Shown here: positions 41,400-49,847 of the stretch, in pieces | Numbering within the stretch: the first letter of the stretch is position 1 | How the letters are laid out: every line of letters starts with the position of its first letter | Assembly (NCBI GenBank): GCA_947473125.1 | Contig: CANJDH010000024.1 | Location: 1-51,764 of the forward strand | Source of the DNA: Burkholderiales bacterium | GTDB lineage: Bacteria > Pseudomonadota > Gammaproteobacteria > Burkholderiales > JAEUOS01 | Direction of reading: 5' to 3' | Length of the DNA stretch: 51,764 nucleotides | Made by a program: the position numbers and the translations under genes | Notes under the pieces: model-generated | Databases searched by the model: none | Told to the model about the DNA's origin: nothing | What the model saw: only the letters and a program-made list of their open reading frames with translations

Positions 41400-42752
41400 A
41401 TGGGGCGCATTGCATTTCACCCGGCCTCCTTTTTGCGCAGCTTCTGGATCCCGATCTGGTTTCGCTTCGGCGTCATTGCGTTTTTCGCGACGATGTCCGG
41501 TTTCATACTGGGCGAGCGCTGGGGCTATGTGACGGCCATCCTCGGGCTGTCGCTGTTGATCGGCTTCCATTTGTACTATCTCAAGCGCGTCAACTCGTGG
41601 CTGATCAACTCGTCTCTAGACGAGTCCCCCCCCGAGCTGCCTACCGGTTTCGGCGCATGGGAGACGGTCTTTTTCGAGTTGCGCCGCGCGCGCAAGCGCG
41701 ACCAGCGCCGCAGCGCCGAGGTCGAGGAAACCCTGAACCGCTTCATTGAAGCGTCCAGCGCCCTTCCGGACGGCATCATCATCCTCGACCTGGCCGACCG
41801 CATCGAATGGTGTAACCCGTCGGCCTGCACCCATTTCGGCCTGGACCTTGCCCGTGACCGGGGTTTCCTGATAGCCAACCTGGTGCGCCAGCCGGCCTTC
41901 ACCGAATACCTGGTGCGCGCCGACTTCAGCGAGCCGCTGCACATTCCGGACCCGTCCAGCACGCTGTCGCTCACCGTGCAGTTCCTGCCGTTTCAGCAAA
42001 ACCGGCGCATCATCCTGTCACGCGATGTGACGCGCTTCATGCGCGTCGAAGCCATGCGCCGGGACTTCATCGCCAACGTGTCCCATGAGTTACGCACCCC
42101 GCTCACGGTGGTCGGCGGGTTTCTTGAACAAATGGTCGACCAGCCGGACATTTCCAACCAGCAGCGCGCGCGAATTCATGCGCTGATGCTCGACCAGTCG
42201 CAGCGTATGCAGCGCCTGATAGAAGACCTGATCACGTTGTCGCGCCTCGAGAGCCAGAGCGCACCGTCGATGGAGGAAAGCATTTCCGCGCGCATTCTGG
42301 TGAGTCAGTTGCTCGATGAAGCCGGTGCCCTGTCCGCCGGCCGGCACATTATCGAAAGCCATATCGACCAAAGCCTGACATTCCTGGGCGCCGGCGAGGA
42401 ACTGCGCAGCGCGTTCGGCAACTTGCTGTCGAACGCGGTGCGCTACACCCCGGCCGGTGGCCGCATCAGCGTGGCATTGAGCGCTTCAGATGCGGGCGCG
42501 GTCTTCAGCGTCACCGACAGCGGCCCGGGGATTGCGCCGGAACACCTGCCGCGCCTCACCGAACGCTTTTACCGGGTCGACAAGTCACGCTCGCGCGAAA
42601 CCGGCGGCACCGGGCTCGGGCTGGCGATTGTCAAACATATCCTGGCCCGCCATGGCGGCCGGTTAGACATTGAAAGTACCGTCGGCAAAGGCAGCACGTT
42701 CAAGGCGCTGCTGCCCGCGGCACGCGTCGCGCGGGCCGCACTGGCGGCCTGA
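41400..42752 (+). CDS. phoR: Phosphate regulon sensor histidine kinase PhoR
   Basis: Membrane-associated kinase of 450 residues. Two N-terminal helices (about 13-37 and 43-62) have almost no periplasmic loop, as in PhoR. A PAS domain (about 115-210) follows, then DHp with His 229 in FIANVSHELRTPLTVVGGF. The ATPase core has N box FGNLLSNAVRYTPAGG, G1 VTDSGPGIAPEHL, F box ERFYRVDKSRSRETGGTGLGLAIVKHI. It starts 15 bases after phoB. The stop codon lies in a REP-like hairpin. Confidence 0.96.
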   Translation: MGRIAFHPASFLRSFWIPIWFRFGVIAFFATMSGFILGERWGYVTAILGLSLLIGFHLYYLKRVNSWLINSSLDESPPELPTGFGAWETVFFELRRARKRDQRRSAEVEETLNRFIEASSALPDGIIILDLADRIEWCNPSACTHFGLDLARDRGFLIANLVRQPAFTEYLVRADFSEPLHIPDPSSTLSLTVQFLPFQQNRRIILSRDVTRFMRVEAMRRDFIANVSHELRTPLTVVGGFLEQMVDQPDISNQQRARIHALMLDQSQRMQRLIEDLITLSRLESQSAPSMEESISARILVSQLLDEAGALSAGRHIIESHIDQSLTFLGAGEELRSAFGNLLSNAVRYTPAGGRISVALSASDAGAVFSVTDSGPGIAPEHLPRLTERFYRVDKSRSRETGGTGLGLAIVKHILARHGGRLDIESTVGKGSTFKALLPAARVARAALAA

Positions 42753-42777
42753 AACCCGCTCCCACCAAGGGTTTCAG
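42744..42777. repeat. REP-like hairpin containing the phoR stop codon
   Basis: CTGAAACCC-GCTCCCACCAA-GGGTTTCAG (42749-42777), a perfect 9-bp stem, preceded by GCGGC as in the copy at 21686. The phoR stop TGA is the TGA of the left arm. Confidence 0.75.
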
Positions 42778-42796
42778 TCTGGTTTCCCAGCGCTTT

Positions 42797-43141
42797 TCAG
42801 GAAAATTTCTCGCTGCGCAACACCCCCACATCGGTGGTGTAAAGCACCAGGGCGAAATGCCTTGAATAACGCTCCATGATGGCACCGGCCAACCGGTCGG
42901 CTGCGTCGGCGTCGCACAGCACCTTGAACTCGATGGAACGCTCGCCCTCCCACTCACCGGCGCGAACTCCATGGGCCCCGCCACCACGCACCTCGGAGAT
43001 GGTGTAGCCACCGATGCCGAGCGCAAGCGACTCTTCGATCAGCTTGCGCTCCAGCGCGGCCTCGGCAATAACGGTGAGCAGTTTGCGTACATGCCAATGC
43101 ATTGCGCCCCCCTGCTTTGTGTCGGTCGACATCGTGTCCAT
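42797..43141 (-). CDS. PII-like protein (SbtB / PII-NG type)
   Basis: A 114-residue trimeric ferredoxin-fold PII-like protein. KLLTVIAEAALERKLIEESLALGIGGYTISEVRGGG is the first half with the T-loop following (HGVRAGEWEGERSIEFKVLC), and YSRHFALVLYTTDVGVLRSEKF the C-terminal part, as in SbtB. The canonical uridylylated T-loop Tyr of GlnB is absent. GGAGGAG precedes the ATG at 43141 with ideal spacing. It follows sbtA by 13 bases. Likely it binds adenine nucleotides and regulates SbtA; PII-NG proteins linked to czcBCA are a second precedent. Confidence 0.75.
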   Translation of the reverse strand: MDTMSTDTKQGGAMHWHVRKLLTVIAEAALERKLIEESLALGIGGYTISEVRGGGAHGVRAGEWEGERSIEFKVLCDADAADRLAGAIMERYSRHFALVLYTTDVGVLRSEKFS

Positions 43142-43154
43142 TTGTTGTCTCCTC

Positions 43155-44093
43155 CTAAGCTTGCAGCCAGGTAACGTAGGCGTGATAGACCGGAAACCCG
43201 AGCAGCAGGTTGAACGGAAATGTCACGCCCAGCACCACCGGCAGCGACAGCCCCGGATTGGCTTCCGGCACCGCCACGCGCATCGCCGCCGGTGCGGCGA
43301 TGTAAGACGCGCTGGCGGCCAGCACGGCGAGGATGGTCGCGCCGCCTGCCGACAAGCCCATCAGCGTGCCCAGCGCAGCGCCGATCAGGCCAAATGCCAG
43401 CGGTGTGGCCACGCCAAACACCACCAGAAACGCGCCGCTGGTACGCAACGCGCCGATTTGCCGCCCCGTCACCAAACCCAGCTCGAGCATGAAGAGCGTC
43501 AACGCCCCTTTGAACAGGTCAAAGAACCAGGGCGCGATCGGCTTCACCCCGGTGGGGCCGAGGGCGGCGCCAATCGCCAGGCCGCCGATAAGCAGAATCA
43601 CGCTTTTGCCGGTGACCACCTCGCGCAGCACGCCGACCCAGCGTGTGGCACCGCCCGAGGCGCCGCGCGCCAGCAACACCCCGACGATGATGCCGGGTGC
43701 TTCCAGCAAGGCCACGAACAGCGGCAGGTAGGCCTCGCTGGGGATGCCGCGCACCTCGATCCAGGTCATGGCCGCCGCAAACGTGACCACGCTGACCGAG
43801 CCGTAATGGGCGGCGATCGATGCCGCATCTGCGCGCTGCAGGCGCCCCACGCCGCGCAACACCATGAACGCCAGAAGCGGCAACACGCAGCCCAGCGCAA
43901 CTACGGCGGCGATCTGTGGCGCCAGCTGGCTCAACGGATAACGCGCGAGCTCGATGCCGCCCTTGAGGCCGAGTGCCAGCAGAAGATAGACCGATAGTGC
44001 CTCGTAGATCGGCTCGGGCAAGCGCAGATCGGACTTGAGCAGCCGCGCGACCAGCCCGAGCAGGAAAAACAGGATGACCGGATCGAGTGTCAC
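43155..44093 (-). CDS. sbtA: SbtA-type sodium-dependent bicarbonate transporter
   Basis: A 312-residue inner-membrane protein of the SbtA (DUF897) family with about ten helices. Family features: LRLPEPIYEALSVYLLLALGLKGGIELA, ADAASIAAHYGSVSVVTFAAAMTWIE, FVALLEAPGIIVGVLLAR, and ASASYIAAPAAMRVAVPEANPGLSLPVVLGVTFPFNLLLGFP. These residues match the inverted-repeat core of SbtA. The GTG start at 44093 overlaps the czcA stop (GTGA), so it is translationally coupled to metal efflux. Function as a bicarbonate importer is inferred from family. Confidence 0.85.
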   Translation of the reverse strand: MTLDPVILFFLLGLVARLLKSDLRLPEPIYEALSVYLLLALGLKGGIELARYPLSQLAPQIAAVVALGCVLPLLAFMVLRGVGRLQRADAASIAAHYGSVSVVTFAAAMTWIEVRGIPSEAYLPLFVALLEAPGIIVGVLLARGASGGATRWVGVLREVVTGKSVILLIGGLAIGAALGPTGVKPIAPWFFDLFKGALTLFMLELGLVTGRQIGALRTSGAFLVVFGVATPLAFGLIGAALGTLMGLSAGGATILAVLAASASYIAAPAAMRVAVPEANPGLSLPVVLGVTFPFNLLLGFPVYHAYVTWLQA

Positions 44094-47000
44094 CCACTCA
44101 CCTTGTCATCGTCGAACCAGTGGTACAGCGCCGGCAGCACCACCAAGGTGAGCAGTGTGCACGTAATCAACCCGCCGATGACGACTATCGCCAGCGGCCG
44201 CTGCACCTCTGACCCCGGGCCGGTTGCAAAGAGGAAGGGAATCAGGCCCAGCATGGCCACGGTGGCAGTCATCATCACGGGGCGAAAGCGCATGCGCGCG
44301 CCTTCGACCACAGCCTCTTGTACGGTCTTGCCCGCATCGCGCAAGCTGCGAATGTAAGAGACCAGCACCACGCCATTGAGCACCGCGATACCCCACAGCG
44401 CAATGAATCCTACCGACGCCGGGACCGAGAGGTACTCGCCTGCCACGAACAACCCCACCACGCCGCCAATCGAAGCGAACGGCAGCACCGTAATGATCAG
44501 CGTGGCAAAGCGCAGCGAGCCAAACAGGAGAAACAGGAGGAAAAAGATCGCCGCCACCGTAATCGGAACAATCACTTTCAGGTGCCCCAGCGCCCGTTCC
44601 ATGTTCTGGAATTGCCCGCCCCATTCGAAGTAATAGCCTTCGGGCAACTTGACTTGTGCGTCCACGCTTTGCTGCAATTCGGCCACAAATCCACCCAGGT
44701 CCCGGCCCTTGACGTTGACGCCGATGACGATGCGGCGCTTGCCCAGCTCGCGCGAAATCTGCGCCGGCCCGTCAATCACCCGGATTTTGGCGACATCCTC
44801 CAGGCGCACCTGCGCGCCTCGTGCCGAGGTAAGCAGGGTGTGGGAGATCGCCTCGACGTTGTTGCGGAATCCCTCGGGCAATCGCACGACAGCCGAGAAG
44901 CGGCGCTCGCCTTCATAGATGTCGGTGGCCTTTTTGCCGCCAATCGCGATGTCGATCATGTCATTGACATCGGCGACATTGAGGCCGAGACGGGCGATCG
45001 CCTGGCGGTCGATCTCGATCTGCAGGTATTGCTGGCCCGATACCCGCTCGATCCGGAAATCCTGGGCGCCGCGAATTCCCTGCGCCACCTTGGCAATCTG
45101 TGCCGCCACGTTCTTGAGCTGCTCCATGTCATCGCCGAACACCTTGACCGCGACATCCGAGCGCACCCCCGTGACCATCTCATCGACACGGTCCGAAATC
45201 GGTTGTGCCATCACGACCTGCACGCCGGGCAGGGTTTCCAGCTTGGCGCGGATCGCATCGGCAATGTCGTCCTGGTTCCAGCCCCTGGGCCATTCGCTGC
45301 GCGGCTTCAGGCTCACAATCGGCGTGGACTCATTCTGGCTCTGCGGGTCTGCCGGGCTCTCGCCGCGCCCCACCCCGGAGATCGCCGATTTCACGCCAGG
45401 CACTTCCATGACCAGCTTCATCGCCTGGTTTTCCATGCGGATCGATTCATCGAGGGAAATGTTGGGCAGGCGGTTGATGCCGGGAACGATCGAGCCTTCG
45501 CGCATTTCGGGAATAAAGGCCGTGCCCAGAAACGGCACCAGCGCAATAGCGGCGACAAAGGTCAAAATGGCGGCCCCTGCGGTCTTCTTCGCATTGCCCA
45601 TTGCCCACTCGAGCATGCGCAAATAGGGTCGTTTGATGGCCCGGATCAAGAACGTGTCATGGTCTCCGTCGTGGGCCGGCGCCTTCAAGAGGTAGCTCGA
45701 CAGAACCGGCGTCAGGGTCAGGGACAATAGCAGTGAGACGGCCAGGGCAATCGAGATGGTGTACGCGAGCGGCGCAAACATCTTTCCTTCCATCCCCTGC
45801 AGGGTCATCAGGGGCAGGAACACCAGAATGATGATGCCGACGCCAAAAATGACCGGCGTCGCCACTTCCCCCACGGCCCGCAGGATCACGGCCGCCTTGT
45901 GCTCGCCGGTTTGCGTACTTCTCCCCAGTTGCCCGAATGCATTTTCGACCACGACCACCGACCCATCCACCATCAGGCCGATGGCGATGGCCAGCCCGCC
46001 CAAAGACATCAGGTTCGCCGACAGGCCGAGCCGGTTCATCGCCATGAAAGTCAGCAGCGGTGTCAGCACGAGGGTGGCCACCACGATCAACGATGAACGC
46101 ACATCACCGAGGAAAAGGAACAGCACGATGACCACGAACAGCACGCCTTCGAGCAACACCTTGGTGACTGTCCAAAGCGCTGCATTGACCAGCTCGGAGC
46201 GGTCGTAATAAGGCACGATCTTGAGGCCGTTGGGCAGCATGCCTTTGGCATTGATCTGGTCGACCCGCAACTTGACCTTGTCGACAATCGCTTTGGCATT
46301 GCCACCGGCCAGCATCAGCACGATGCCGCCGACGGACTCGGTCACCCCGTTCTTGACCAGTGCCCCCTCACGCACGGCGCTTCCCAATGTCACTTCTGCG
46401 ACATCGCGTATGTAGACGGGTACACCGTCCTTTTCCTTGAGCACGATGATGCGCAAGTCATTGAGGTCGCGTACCAGGCCGACACCGCGGATCAGGTATT
46501 GCTCGGCGTACTGGGGCAATACCCCGCCGCTGGCATTGGCATTGTTCTGTGCCACTGCCTTGTAGACATCACCGATCGAGAGCTGGTGGTGGCGCAGCCG
46601 GTCCGGATTGACCAGAATCTGGTACTGCTTGACGAAGCCACCCTGGGAATTGATCTCCGCCACCCCGCTGATGGATCGCAGCAACGGCCTCACCACCCAA
46701 TCTTGCGCGATGCGCCGCTGCGTCAGTTCTTCCGCCGTCAGCTGGCGCACCCCATCGTCAGGCCGCTCCAGCGTGTACTGGAACACCTCACCCAAGCCGG
46801 TGGACACAGGACCCAACACCGGTTGCATGCCCACCGGCAGCTTTGAACCGACTTCCAGCAGCCGTTCCATCACCAACTGCCGTGCAAAGTAGACATCGGT
46901 CTTGTCGGTAAACACCAGGGTGATCAACGACAGGCCGGGCTTGTTGAGAGAACGCATCTCCGTCAGTCCCGGCAGGCCCGTCATGGCCACCTCCAGCGGA

Positions 47001-47200
47001 ACTGTCGCAAAGCGCTCGACTTCCTCGGGTGAACGGCCGATTGCCTCGGTGGCGATCTGCACCTGCACATTGGTGACGTCGGGGAATGCATCGACCGACA
47101 ATTTGCGCGCGGCATCGAGCCCGAAAGCGAACAGCATCACCGAGACGACCACTACCACCAGGCGCTGCTTCAAGCAGGCGCGAACCAGGGATTCAATCAT
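44090..47200 (-). CDS. HME-RND heavy-metal efflux pump permease (CzcA/CusA family)
   Basis: Proton-driven inner-membrane pump of 1036 residues. LSVDAFPDVTNVQVQIATEAIGRSPEEVERFATVPLE and the periplasmic pore and docking domains are typical of HME-RND. In TM4 the sequence is SLGGLAIAIGLMVDGSVVVVENAF: it has the conserved Asp but AIG in place of the DFG of CzcA, as in monovalent-metal pumps such as CusA, so the metal cannot be set with confidence. It follows czcB by nine bases and overlaps sbtA. Confidence 0.92.
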   Translation of the reverse strand: MIESLVRACLKQRLVVVVVSVMLFAFGLDAARKLSVDAFPDVTNVQVQIATEAIGRSPEEVERFATVPLEVAMTGLPGLTEMRSLNKPGLSLITLVFTDKTDVYFARQLVMERLLEVGSKLPVGMQPVLGPVSTGLGEVFQYTLERPDDGVRQLTAEELTQRRIAQDWVVRPLLRSISGVAEINSQGGFVKQYQILVNPDRLRHHQLSIGDVYKAVAQNNANASGGVLPQYAEQYLIRGVGLVRDLNDLRIIVLKEKDGVPVYIRDVAEVTLGSAVREGALVKNGVTESVGGIVLMLAGGNAKAIVDKVKLRVDQINAKGMLPNGLKIVPYYDRSELVNAALWTVTKVLLEGVLFVVIVLFLFLGDVRSSLIVVATLVLTPLLTFMAMNRLGLSANLMSLGGLAIAIGLMVDGSVVVVENAFGQLGRSTQTGEHKAAVILRAVGEVATPVIFGVGIIILVFLPLMTLQGMEGKMFAPLAYTISIALAVSLLLSLTLTPVLSSYLLKAPAHDGDHDTFLIRAIKRPYLRMLEWAMGNAKKTAGAAILTFVAAIALVPFLGTAFIPEMREGSIVPGINRLPNISLDESIRMENQAMKLVMEVPGVKSAISGVGRGESPADPQSQNESTPIVSLKPRSEWPRGWNQDDIADAIRAKLETLPGVQVVMAQPISDRVDEMVTGVRSDVAVKVFGDDMEQLKNVAAQIAKVAQGIRGAQDFRIERVSGQQYLQIEIDRQAIARLGLNVADVNDMIDIAIGGKKATDIYEGERRFSAVVRLPEGFRNNVEAISHTLLTSARGAQVRLEDVAKIRVIDGPAQISRELGKRRIVIGVNVKGRDLGGFVAELQQSVDAQVKLPEGYYFEWGGQFQNMERALGHLKVIVPITVAAIFFLLFLLFGSLRFATLIITVLPFASIGGVVGLFVAGEYLSVPASVGFIALWGIAVLNGVVLVSYIRSLRDAGKTVQEAVVEGARMRFRPVMMTATVAMLGLIPFLFATGPGSEVQRPLAIVVIGGLITCTLLTLVVLPALYHWFDDDKVSG

Positions 47201-47209
47201 GCGCGTGGC

Positions 47210-48427
47210 TCAACCGGCTTTGTCTTGGAGGCGCTTGAGGCGCTCGTTGTTGAGGTGAAACGCGCCGTGCGTCACCACGCGGTTTCCGGGCAACTTGTCG
47301 AGCACTGCGCGCACGCCATTCTTGTCGGCTCCCAGGGCAACGCGCGTCAGTCGCACCATGCCAGGCGCGGTTTCGACAAACAGATGGTCGGCGTCGTTCT
47401 CGCGTACCACGGCGGCGGCCGGTACGACCTGCCTTGGGCTGGCGCGCCCTTCGATCAGCATGGTGGTCAGCATTGCCGGCTTGAGCGTCTTGCCGGGATT
47501 TTCAAGATCGACCCCGACCCGCACCGTGCGCGTTTCCGGGTTGACCACATCGGCGACGTACACGATCTGCCCGGTGCGGCGCTCGTTGCCCAACGCGGGA
47601 ATCTCGATTTCGACACGCTGGTTGCGCCGCACCGCACCCGCTTCCTGCTCGGGAATGTCGGCCGTTGCCCAGATCGAGCGCAGGTCTGACACCACAAACA
47701 GCACATCGGAAGGCTGCACCACCTGCCCTTGGGTAATCTTGCGTTCGATGACGGTACCCACCTGGGTGGCCGTGATCGGAGCGGATGCGATCAGCTTGCC
47801 GGTAGCCTCCAGTTGTTCCACCGAACGCGGGTTGAGCCCCAGCACCCGCAGCTGGTCGGCAGCGGCGCGCTTCTCTGCACGCGCCACCGTCTGCTCGCTC
47901 TGGCGCCGCTGCAATTCGGCTGAACCGATTACATCGGCCTTGAGCAGCAAATCGGCGCGCTCGACTGCGCGTGTCGTCAATTGTTCGGCCGAGTGCGCCT
48001 TGAGAAAACCGAGCTGTGCGGCCGTCAGTTCCTGGCTGTTGATGTCCGCCAGAGCCTCTCCCGGCTTCACTTCCTGCCCCAGGACAGCGCGAATATCGAC
48101 AATGCGCCCGGTCACAGGTGCGCCGATGCGGGCGGTCTTGTAGCCATTGACTTCGAGGCGGCCGGCAATCCGCACCGTGTCGCCGACCTCGGCACTTTCA
48201 ATCGTGCCCACCTCGACGAGCGCTCCGAGTTCCGGTGTCAGCCTTATCGTCAGCGGGTCCACTGGCACCACGGCCGGATTGCCGGACCCGCCAGCCGTCT
48301 GGGAAGCGCCAGTGCCCGATGAGGGCACACCGGCCTGGGTGGAAGAGCCAGCTCTATCACTGCACCCCTCCAGCAAAACCGCCAAAAGCAGCAAGCTTGT
48401 GATAAACAGAATACGTTCAAGTTTCAT
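47210..48427 (-). CDS. RND efflux periplasmic adaptor (CzcB-like lipoprotein)
   Basis: Periplasmic membrane-fusion protein of 405 residues with lipobox LLEGC (Cys about 22). Beta-barrel and lipoyl halves are recognisable (GAPVTGRIVDIRAVLGQEVKPGEALADI and ASAPITATQVGTVIERKITQGQVVQPSDVLFVV) around a helical hairpin (about 140-200). The C-terminal domain ends HGAFHLNNERLKRL. There is no His-rich metal-binding extension at the N-terminus, unlike classical CzcB. Middle gene of the efflux operon. Confidence 0.9.
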   Translation of the reverse strand: MKLERILFITSLLLLAVLLEGCSDRAGSSTQAGVPSSGTGASQTAGGSGNPAVVPVDPLTIRLTPELGALVEVGTIESAEVGDTVRIAGRLEVNGYKTARIGAPVTGRIVDIRAVLGQEVKPGEALADINSQELTAAQLGFLKAHSAEQLTTRAVERADLLLKADVIGSAELQRRQSEQTVARAEKRAAADQLRVLGLNPRSVEQLEATGKLIASAPITATQVGTVIERKITQGQVVQPSDVLFVVSDLRSIWATADIPEQEAGAVRRNQRVEIEIPALGNERRTGQIVYVADVVNPETRTVRVGVDLENPGKTLKPAMLTTMLIEGRASPRQVVPAAAVVRENDADHLFVETAPGMVRLTRVALGADKNGVRAVLDKLPGNRVVTHGAFHLNNERLKRLQDKAG

Positions 48428-48439
48428 GATGGTCTGTGT

Positions 48440-49732
48440 CTATTCGGGCTGGCCCTGCAGGTCGCGCGCGGCAAGGCGCTCGAGTTCGGTCTTGGCTGCA
48501 TACAGGTCAAAGCGCGCGGTAATCAGATCGTTGCGGGTGAGACGAAACTGCCGGCGTGCGTCGAGGTACTCAAGAATGCCGCGCTCCCCATAACGGTAGG
48601 CAGCCTCGGCAATATCGACAATCGAACGCGCCTGCTGCAGGATGCCGCCTTCCAGAGCCTGCACCGTTTTGGCGGCAGACTGAAACTGGTGCCAGGCGGC
48701 TTCAAATGCCTGCGCCAATTCGAAACGCCGACTTGCCGATTCACTGCGGTTGCGCAGCAGTTGCGCGCGCGCCTCGTCAATCGGGCCGGCGCGCCGATCC
48801 CACAACGGCACCGTCAGAGCGACCCCGGCGCGGGTGGAGCGGCTATCGGGGCTGGTGTCCTGCGTCAGGCGCACACTCAGCGAGGGCACAACTGACTGGC
48901 GCTCCACCTCCACCTGACGCTCGGCGCGCACCACTTCGGATTCGAATCGACGCAAATCGGGGTTCGCCGTGACGACAAGCTCACGCAGCGTGTTGTAGTC
49001 GGCCTGCGGTAGCGAGCGGTAAAAGTCACCCTTTAGGGTGTAATCGTCGGGCAAGGGGCTGCCGACGGCGATTTTCAGCGTCACACGGGATTGCAGTACC
49101 CGCGTGCGCGCACGCTCGAGCTCCTTGGCGGCGATGGACATTTCATTCTCGGCACGCAACTGGTCGAATCGGGCTCCCTCACCAGTGCGTACGCGCACCA
49201 CAATGCGGTCACGAATCTGTTCGGTCAGCAGCAGGTCTTCCTGTGCGGCGGCGACTTCCTCCTGCCGCTGCAGGACTTCAAAAAACTGCGTCTTGATCGC
49301 TGCGATCAGGTTGTTCTCAGCCGTGCGAACGCCAATCTGTGCACCACGGGCGGTGGCTTCTGCCGCACCTGCACGCGCCTCGCGCAGCGCCGGATTCTCC
49401 AGACGCTGGCTTAACGCAATGCCCGAACCGGTTCCCGACAGCGCTCCGGCACTCAATGGGCGCACCGGACCACGCAATAGTTCGACTTCGGGGTTGGGAT
49501 AGGCACGAGAACTGGTGATGCCCGCACGCGCCGCCAGGTATTGTGCACGTACTGCCTGCAGCGCTGCGTTGTCGCGGCGCGCTATGGTGATCAGATCTTC
49601 AAGAGAATAGCTACCACTGCGAGCGGCTTGCGCAAGAGAGGCATCGGCCTGCCCCTGCGCCCGCCCTGGTTCGGGGAGCGCAGCGAAAAAGAGAGCTGCG
49701 CATAAAGCAATAAAGGGATGCATTGTTGTCAT
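48440..49732 (-). CDS. RND efflux outer-membrane factor (CzcC-like, TolC family)
   Basis: Outer-membrane channel of about 430 residues with a signal peptide (FIALCAALFFAALPEPGRAQ). Two OEP repeats of long helices: YSLEDLITIARRDNAALQAVRAQYLAARAGITSSRAYPNPEVELLRG and YNTLRELVVTANPDLRRFESEVVRAERQVEVERQ; the conserved TVPLWDRRAGPIDEA segment follows. It is first in the czcCBA-sbtA-sbtB unit. Start at 49732 or 49723 (adjacent Met codons; neither has a strong ribosome site). Confidence 0.9.
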   Translation of the reverse strand: MTTMHPFIALCAALFFAALPEPGRAQGQADASLAQAARSGSYSLEDLITIARRDNAALQAVRAQYLAARAGITSSRAYPNPEVELLRGPVRPLSAGALSGTGSGIALSQRLENPALREARAGAAEATARGAQIGVRTAENNLIAAIKTQFFEVLQRQEEVAAAQEDLLLTEQIRDRIVVRVRTGEGARFDQLRAENEMSIAAKELERARTRVLQSRVTLKIAVGSPLPDDYTLKGDFYRSLPQADYNTLRELVVTANPDLRRFESEVVRAERQVEVERQSVVPSLSVRLTQDTSPDSRSTRAGVALTVPLWDRRAGPIDEARAQLLRNRSESASRRFELAQAFEAAWHQFQSAAKTVQALEGGILQQARSIVDIAEAAYRYGERGILEYLDARRQFRLTRNDLITARFDLYAAKTELERLAARDLQGQPE

Positions 49733-49847
49733 TGGTTCGGCGCTCTCCAGCCCGGACACGCTGCTGTCGCAGCGCGTCCGGGTATCCGGCAATCCCGTTG
49801 CGGACTGCCTGAGAAGTGAATCGCCTCATGGGTAGGTGCGAAATGAA

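Noticed and set aside
44318-45730. Plus-strand open frame of 470 codons opposite czcA
   Set aside because: Antisense shadow rich in Arg/His/Asp/Leu, without domains; the minus-strand RND pump is complete.
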